This document shows positions 1 to 5,385 of a stretch of 5,385 bases of DNA, one piece after another; the first letter of the stretch is position 1, and every line of letters starts with the position of its first letter. The notes under the pieces were generated by a model that saw nothing but the letters and a program-made list of their open reading frames with translations, did no database searches and had not been told where the DNA came from. Origin of the DNA: Clostridia bacterium (GTDB lineage Bacteria; Bacillota; Clostridia; Oscillospirales; Acutalibacteraceae); contig JAGAAE010000131.1 of the NCBI GenBank assembly GCA_017615405.1, positions 1 to 5,385 on the forward strand, given 5' to 3'. Position numbers and translations under genes: made by a program.

Positions 1-1
1 A

Positions 2-2206
<2,205 letters not shown>

Positions 2207-2226
2207 CGTTTGTTTTTTGATTTCCG

Positions 2227-2234
2227 GGAGATGA
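2227..2234 (+). promoter_or_regulatory. Ribosome binding site of the MFS transporter gene
   Basis: GGAGATGA differs by one base from the extended Shine-Dalgarno sequence GGAGGTGA and ends 6 bases before the ATG at 2241. It fixes that start. The ATG embedded in it at 2231 is in another frame and meets a stop after five codons, so it is not a useful start. Confidence 0.7.
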
Positions 2235-2240
2235 ATATAA

Positions 2241-3467
2241 ATGAGTGAGGACGAAAGTTACAAAAGTGAAAGGCGCCAGTATATTTCGATGATAATATGC
2301 TGGCTTGCCTACACGAGCGCCTGCGTGGCGAGGTTCAGTTACAGCGCAAATATCGCGTCGATCGAAACGGATTATGACGTGAATAATGCGAGCGCGGGGC
2401 TTGTTATGACCTTCTTTGCCGCCGCCTACGGAGCAGGGCAATTTATACACGGCGCATTATGCAGGCATTACCCTCGAAGGCAAATAGTCCCGATAGCCCT
2501 TATCGTGGTGTCCGCTATAAATCTTTCTTTGTTTTTCGGGGTCCCGTTTGGGGCGATAAAGTATTTATGGCTCGTTTCGGCGGTCTTTCAGTCCATCCTA
2601 TGGCCGATGTCTTTGCAGATAATCAGCGAAAACGTCGGTAAGAAACTGATGCCGCGAGCGGTGCTTCTTATGAGTACCACCACCTCGCTCGGCACATTCC
2701 TTGTATATGGAGTCAGCGCCGTTTTTGTAGGCATAAATTATCGGCTTACCTTTGCGTTTTGCGCCACATTGTTGTTTGCTTTTGCGATCATATGGTATAT
2801 AAGCTATAAACCGGGGCACTTTGTTAAGGATAAAAAAGCGGAAGAAAGCAACACCGGAAAATCAAAAGATAAATTTATCTATATCCTCTTTCCCGTTATT
2901 TTGCTCGGGCTGTTTTCGCTCGCAACCAATTTTATGAAGGACGGTATACAGACCTTTGTTCCGGTAATAATCGGATCGATAAAGAAAATGCCGGACAGCT
3001 TTTCGCTTCTTTTATCCCTCGTTCTGCCTCTGTTCGGAATTTTCGGTTCGGTGATGGCGGTAGCCTTAAACAAAAAGATACCGAAGGCGATACCGCTCTG
3101 TCTTTTCTTTTTCGGGTTTATTTCCCTTTTCAACCTGGTGGTGCTTCTGTTCGGGAAAAACCTTTTCGTCACGGTAATATCCTTCGGCATCCTTGAACTT
3201 CTGCTTCACGGAAATTCGATCGTCATAGTAAGCATTTTCCCGCTTGCAATGAGGGAAAAAATGGGTTCGGGCGCTCTTGCCGGGATACTGAACGGTGCCG
3301 CATACGTAGGAACGGCGCTTTCGACCTTCCTTCTCGGAAAAATCGCCGACGTAACCGGAGGATGGTCTGCGGTTTTTGCCACCCTGTTCGGCGTGGCAAT
3401 GAGTTCGGTCATATTCGCGACGGTATATCTTTTGTTTTCGGTCAAGCAGCCGAAACTGAATATATAA
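2241..3467 (+). CDS. MFS transporter, OPA (GlpT/UhpT)-like branch
   Basis: A 408-residue inner-membrane secondary transporter. Hydrophobicity shows twelve helices in two bundles of six: about 14-38, 51-74, 81-103, 109-130, 140-166, 168-190, then after a charged cytoplasmic loop (191-212, rich in Lys/Glu) 213-246, 253-276, 282-305, 307-336, 342-370 and 375-401. The 2-3 loop has a reduced MFS motif, RHYPRR (75-80). By eye it resembles the organophosphate:phosphate antiporter branch: Arg31 in helix 1 (VARFSYSANIA) matches the place of GlpT Arg45, and MKDGIQTFVPVI in helix 7 matches the GlpT segment around Arg269, with Lys233 in place of Arg. Its place just after a beta-galactosidase gene, with no clear terminator between, suggests co-transcription and a role in sugar uptake, but the substrate cannot be read from the sequence. 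Length is typical of MFS proteins and there are no frame breaks. MFS membership is firm; the OPA assignment is a by-eye judgement. Confidence 0.88.
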   Translation: MSEDESYKSERRQYISMIICWLAYTSACVARFSYSANIASIETDYDVNNASAGLVMTFFAAAYGAGQFIHGALCRHYPRRQIVPIALIVVSAINLSLFFGVPFGAIKYLWLVSAVFQSILWPMSLQIISENVGKKLMPRAVLLMSTTTSLGTFLVYGVSAVFVGINYRLTFAFCATLLFAFAIIWYISYKPGHFVKDKKAEESNTGKSKDKFIYILFPVILLGLFSLATNFMKDGIQTFVPVIIGSIKKMPDSFSLLLSLVLPLFGIFGSVMAVALNKKIPKAIPLCLFFFGFISLFNLVVLLFGKNLFVTVISFGILELLLHGNSIVIVSIFPLAMREKMGSGALAGILNGAAYVGTALSTFLLGKIADVTGGWSAVFATLFGVAMSSVIFATVYLLFSVKQPKLNI

Positions 3468-3517
3468 CGCGCGTCAAGGTTATATCTGTCCTAAGATGAC
3501 AACAAAAATTTCGTTAT

Positions 3518-3555
3518 TAACACTTTGTTTAACATTTACGGTAAAAATAGTGTTA
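3518..3555 (+). promoter_or_regulatory. Dyad-rich putative operator upstream of the ABC operon
   Basis: A perfect 7-base inverted repeat, TAACACT (3518-3524) and AGTGTTA (3549-3555), encloses a smaller palindrome TTTACGGTAAA (3535-3545). Its left arm also overlaps a third one, GTTATTAAC (3513-3521). The outer arms bracket the candidate -35 and overlap the candidate extended -10, as a repressor site would. No regulator gene lies in the window to support this, and short palindromes are common in AT-rich DNA, so the call is tentative. Confidence 0.3.
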
Positions 3556-3559
3556 GAAT
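3529..3559 (+). promoter_or_regulatory. Candidate sigma-A promoter of the ABC operon
   Basis: TAGAAT at 3554-3559 matches five of six bases of the -10 consensus and is preceded by TGT, giving an extended -10 (TGTTAGAAT). TTAACA at 3529-3534 matches five of six bases of the -35 consensus, but the spacer is 19 bases, longer than the ideal 17; an extended -10 can tolerate a poor -35. Transcription would begin near 3566, leaving a leader of about 22 bases that contains the Shine-Dalgarno site. The 120-base gap before the ABC genes, against 34 bases between the two genes upstream, also fits a new transcription unit here. Confidence 0.5.
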
Positions 3560-3575
3560 ATGTAAAAATCAATTT

Positions 3576-3582
3576 GGAGGAG
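3576..3582 (+). promoter_or_regulatory. Ribosome binding site of the ABC ATPase gene
   Basis: GGAGGAG is a strong Shine-Dalgarno sequence 5 bases before the ATG at 3588. It decides the start: the same frame is open back to a TTG at 3525, but that would add 21 residues that do not look like an ABC protein and would place the start upstream of the likely transcription start. Confidence 0.85.
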
Positions 3583-3587
3583 CCGAA

Positions 3588-4565
3588 ATGATCAGTGTTA
3601 CCGGGCTTTCCAAGAGATACGGAAGTTATCTTGCGGTAAGCGATATAAATTTTGAAATCAAAAAAGGCGAAATAATCGGCTTTTTGGGACCTAACGGTGC
3701 AGGTAAGTCAACGATCATGAATATCCTTGCGGGTTATCTTTCGATGACGCAGGGGTCTGTCACGATCGACGGCTATGATATCGTCGATTATCCCGAAAAG
3801 GCAAAGAAAAAGATCGGATATCTGCCCGAAATGCCGCCTTTATACGTTGATATGAAGGTCAGGGAATATCTTGAATTCATATACGATCTTAAAAAGGTAA
3901 GATTTCCGAAGAGACCGCATATCGACGAGGTCATGAAACTCGTAAAGATAACCGACGTTCAGAACAGACTTATAAAAAATCTCTCAAAAGGATACAGACA
4001 AAGGGTCGGATTCGGCGCGGCGCTTGTCGGCAATCCCGACGTTCTTATCCTTGACGAGCCGACGGTCGGTCTTGACCCGAAGCAGATACTTGAGATAAGA
4101 AACCTTATAACGAAACTCGGTAAGAATCATACCATCATCCTGTCTTCCCACATCCTTTCGGAAATTCAGGCAGTCTGCGAGCGTATAATTATAATCAATC
4201 GCGGTCACCTGATCGCCGACGATACCACCGATAATCTTTCAAACAAGGTATCGCACGAGCAAACCGTTTCCGCCAAGATCATTTGCGATGAAGACAAGAT
4301 GATAGAGTCTTTGAAGATGATCGACGGCGTCAGATCGGTGACCTCGATGGGCAAGGTTGAAAAGGGCGCCTATGAATTTGTCATCGAGCCGGAGCGTGGA
4401 AAGGATATCCGTGCCGCCGTCTTTGACAAGGTCGTATCGATGGGAAAAACCATGCTTTCATTCAGAGATAACGCCGTGTCGCTCGAACAGGTATTCCTGC
4501 GCCTTACGGAGGCTACCGACGAGGAGCTGGAAACAATGCTTTCAACTAAGGAGGAAGAAGAATGA
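3588..4565 (+). CDS. ABC-2 transporter ATP-binding protein, GldA-like
   Basis: A 325-residue cytoplasmic ATPase that would power the membrane protein encoded next. The nucleotide-binding domain spans about 1-215: Walker A GPNGAGKST (34-42), Q-loop region GYLPEMPPLY (78-86) with Glu81 where most ABC proteins have Gln, signature LSKGYRQRVG (132-141), Walker B VLILDEP with catalytic Glu157, D-loop GLDP (161-164) and switch His188 in SSHILSE. The last 110 residues form the C-terminal extension common in ABC-2 exporter ATPases, including SLEQVFLRL (298-306). The YLPE Q-loop, the LSKGY signature and the permease partner all point to the GldA/CcmA-type group. Its stop overlaps the next start in ATGA (4562-4565), so the two are probably translationally coupled. 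The tail TKEEEE is encoded by the next gene's Shine-Dalgarno stretch. In Bacteroidetes the homologue serves gliding motility; in a bacterium of this type the cargo is unknown. Confidence 0.93.
   Translation: MISVTGLSKRYGSYLAVSDINFEIKKGEIIGFLGPNGAGKSTIMNILAGYLSMTQGSVTIDGYDIVDYPEKAKKKIGYLPEMPPLYVDMKVREYLEFIYDLKKVRFPKRPHIDEVMKLVKITDVQNRLIKNLSKGYRQRVGFGAALVGNPDVLILDEPTVGLDPKQILEIRNLITKLGKNHTIILSSHILSEIQAVCERIIIINRGHLIADDTTDNLSNKVSHEQTVSAKIICDEDKMIESLKMIDGVRSVTSMGKVEKGAYEFVIEPERGKDIRAAVFDKVVSMGKTMLSFRDNAVSLEQVFLRLTEATDEELETMLSTKEEEE
4548..4554 (+). promoter_or_regulatory. Ribosome binding site of the ABC permease gene, inside the ATPase gene
   Basis: AAGGAGG lies within the last codons of the ATPase gene, 7 bases before the permease ATG at 4562. 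With the ATGA stop/start overlap it supports coupled translation of ATPase and permease. Confidence 0.85.
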
Positions 4566-5275
4566 CAGCCGTTTTTAAAAGAGAATTCAAATCATATTTC
4601 ATTACCCCGATAGGGTACATCATTCTTGCCATTTTCTATGCTTTTTTAGGGCTGATGTTTTCCTCTGCATATAGTGTCGGCAGTCCCGATATAACCGCCG
4701 TCATTTCGGCGACAAGTCTTATAAGCCTGTTCCTTATCCCGGTAATAACCATGCGGCTTATCTGTGAAGACCGCAGGCAAAAGGTAGATCAGGCGCTTAT
4801 GACCGCGCCGGTGAAACTCGTTTCGATAGTTTTGGGGAAATTTCTTGCGGCGTTTACGATCTATGCGCTTTGTTTTGTTCCGACCGTCGTTTTTGAGATA
4901 ATCTTTGCTTCAAAGGTAAAGATAAATGCGATGAGTTATATTTATTCCCTTATCGGCGTTATGCTCTTGGGAGCCGCGCTTATTTCGATTGGTATGTTTA
5001 TATCCTGCCTTACCGAGAGTTCGGCGGTCGCGGCAATTCTTTCGATCGTTATAAATTTTGTCGTCTTTCTTATGCCGACCTTCTCGTCTATGGTCAAGGA
5101 CGTTAAATATTTCAGCTGGCTTTCAAAGGTTTTCGACAAAATGGCGTTTATGAACGCTTATGAAAGTTTTAACAACAACATTTTCAAGGTTGCGGACATA
5201 ATTTACTTTTTAAGCATAGTTGCGATTTTCGTCTTCCTGTGCGTTCGTTTCCTTGAAAAGAAGAGATGGTCTTAA
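4562..5275 (+). CDS. ABC-2 type transporter permease, GldF-like
   Basis: A 237-residue integral membrane protein, full length for the GldF-type family (about 240). The N-terminal amphipathic stretch MTAVFKREFKSYFITPIGYI (1-20) is typical of these permeases (a Lys/Arg-Glu-rich start, then a P-I-G-Y turn into helix 1). Six helices are visible at about 16-35, 45-66, 88-115, 123-150, 152-172 and 211-230. Between helices 2 and 3 lies TMRLICEDRRQKVDQALMTA (63-82), the cytoplasmic coupling segment, equivalent to the family's M-R-L-x-x-E-E-R-R pattern followed by LLTSPV; here it reads ALMTAPV. Before helix 6 is the YESFNNNIFKVADIIYF segment (200-216), also a family feature, and the protein ends in a basic LEKKRW tail. 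It would dimerise or pair with a partner and bind the upstream ATPase. The cargo is not known. The assignment to ABC-2 permeases is firm, GldF-like slightly less so. Confidence 0.9.
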   Translation: MTAVFKREFKSYFITPIGYIILAIFYAFLGLMFSSAYSVGSPDITAVISATSLISLFLIPVITMRLICEDRRQKVDQALMTAPVKLVSIVLGKFLAAFTIYALCFVPTVVFEIIFASKVKINAMSYIYSLIGVMLLGAALISIGMFISCLTESSAVAAILSIVINFVVFLMPTFSSMVKDVKYFSWLSKVFDKMAFMNAYESFNNNIFKVADIIYFLSIVAIFVFLCVRFLEKKRWS

Positions 5276-5281
5276 AGGAGG
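5275..5281 (+). promoter_or_regulatory. Ribosome binding site of the third ABC-operon gene
   Basis: AAGGAGG starts at the last base of the permease TAA stop (5273-5275) and lies 9 bases before the ATG at 5291. It identifies the start of the gene cut by the window end. Confidence 0.85.
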
Positions 5282-5290
5282 TTCAAAGAT

Positions 5291-5385
5291 ATGAATAACG
5301 ACGTTAATTCAACCGAAAATAATACCGGGAAGGTGCCTGATCCTTCAAAAAAGAATAGATACAAAATGATGAGAAATCAACTGCT
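5291..5385 (+). CDS. Start of third ABC-operon gene, probable GldG-like auxiliary protein (C-terminus outside window)
   Basis: An ATG behind a strong Shine-Dalgarno site opens a frame that runs off the window after 31 complete codons and two bases of the next. The visible part is a hydrophilic leader rich in Asn, Asp, Ser and Thr (1-18), then a basic stretch KKNRYKMMRNQL (20-31). Such a polar, then basic, lead-in is what would precede a first membrane helix on the cytoplasmic side. No domain can be recognised in so short a piece. The GldG-like (ABC_transp_aux type) assignment rests on gene order: GldA-like ATPase, GldF-like permease, then this gene 15 bases after the permease stop. It could instead be another permease or a lipoprotein of the same exporter. 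Confidence 0.6.
   Translation, partial: MNNDVNSTENNTGKVPDPSKKNRYKMMRNQL

Noticed and set aside
3487..3501. TGTC...GACA stem after the transporter gene as a terminator
   Set aside because: Only four base pairs with a 7-base loop, and followed by an A-rich rather than a T-rich run.
3496..3524. ATGACA (3496-3501) as the -35 of an alternative promoter
   Set aside because: It matches the -35 consensus at five of six bases, but no acceptable -10 lies 16-18 bases downstream.
3525..3587. TTG at 3525 as an upstream start of the ABC ATPase
   Set aside because: No ribosome binding site before it, the added 21 residues are unlike the family, and the ATG at 3588 has an ideal GGAGGAG at the right spacing.

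Overview
The window reads as four and a half genes, all on the + strand and tightly packed. Purine-rich AGGAGG-type ribosome binding sites, moderate G+C and the protein types suggest a Firmicutes chromosome, probably a gut-type Clostridia. That assignment is an inference from style; there is no rRNA or other marker here.

Region 1 (2-3467) is a likely sugar-use transcription unit. It starts with a glycoside hydrolase family 2 beta-galactosidase of the LacZ/EbgA type that lacks its N-terminus because the window begins inside the gene. After a 34-base gap comes a 12-helix major facilitator transporter. The transporter looks most like the organophosphate:phosphate antiporter (OPA, GlpT/UhpT-like) branch rather than a classical lactose permease, so its substrate is open. 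The enzyme would cleave terminal beta-galactosides, and the transporter may import a substrate or move a product, but only gene order supports that link.

Region 2 (3468-3587) is a 120-base intergenic stretch. It has no convincing terminator. It does have an extended -10 promoter candidate and overlapping dyads that could be an operator for the next operon.

Region 3 (3588-5385) is an ABC-2 type export operon of the GldA-GldF-GldG kind: an ATPase, a six-helix permease whose start codon overlaps the ATPase stop (ATGA), and the first 31 codons of a third gene, which by position is probably the GldG-like auxiliary membrane protein. In Bacteroidetes such genes are tied to gliding motility; elsewhere their cargo is unknown. 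The operon appears to have its own promoter and need not be related functionally to region 1.

I found no RNA genes, mobile elements, CRISPR arrays, long repeats or frameshifts, and no evidence of a wholly new system. The points most worth a second look are the transporter's substrate and the dyad-rich promoter of the ABC operon.
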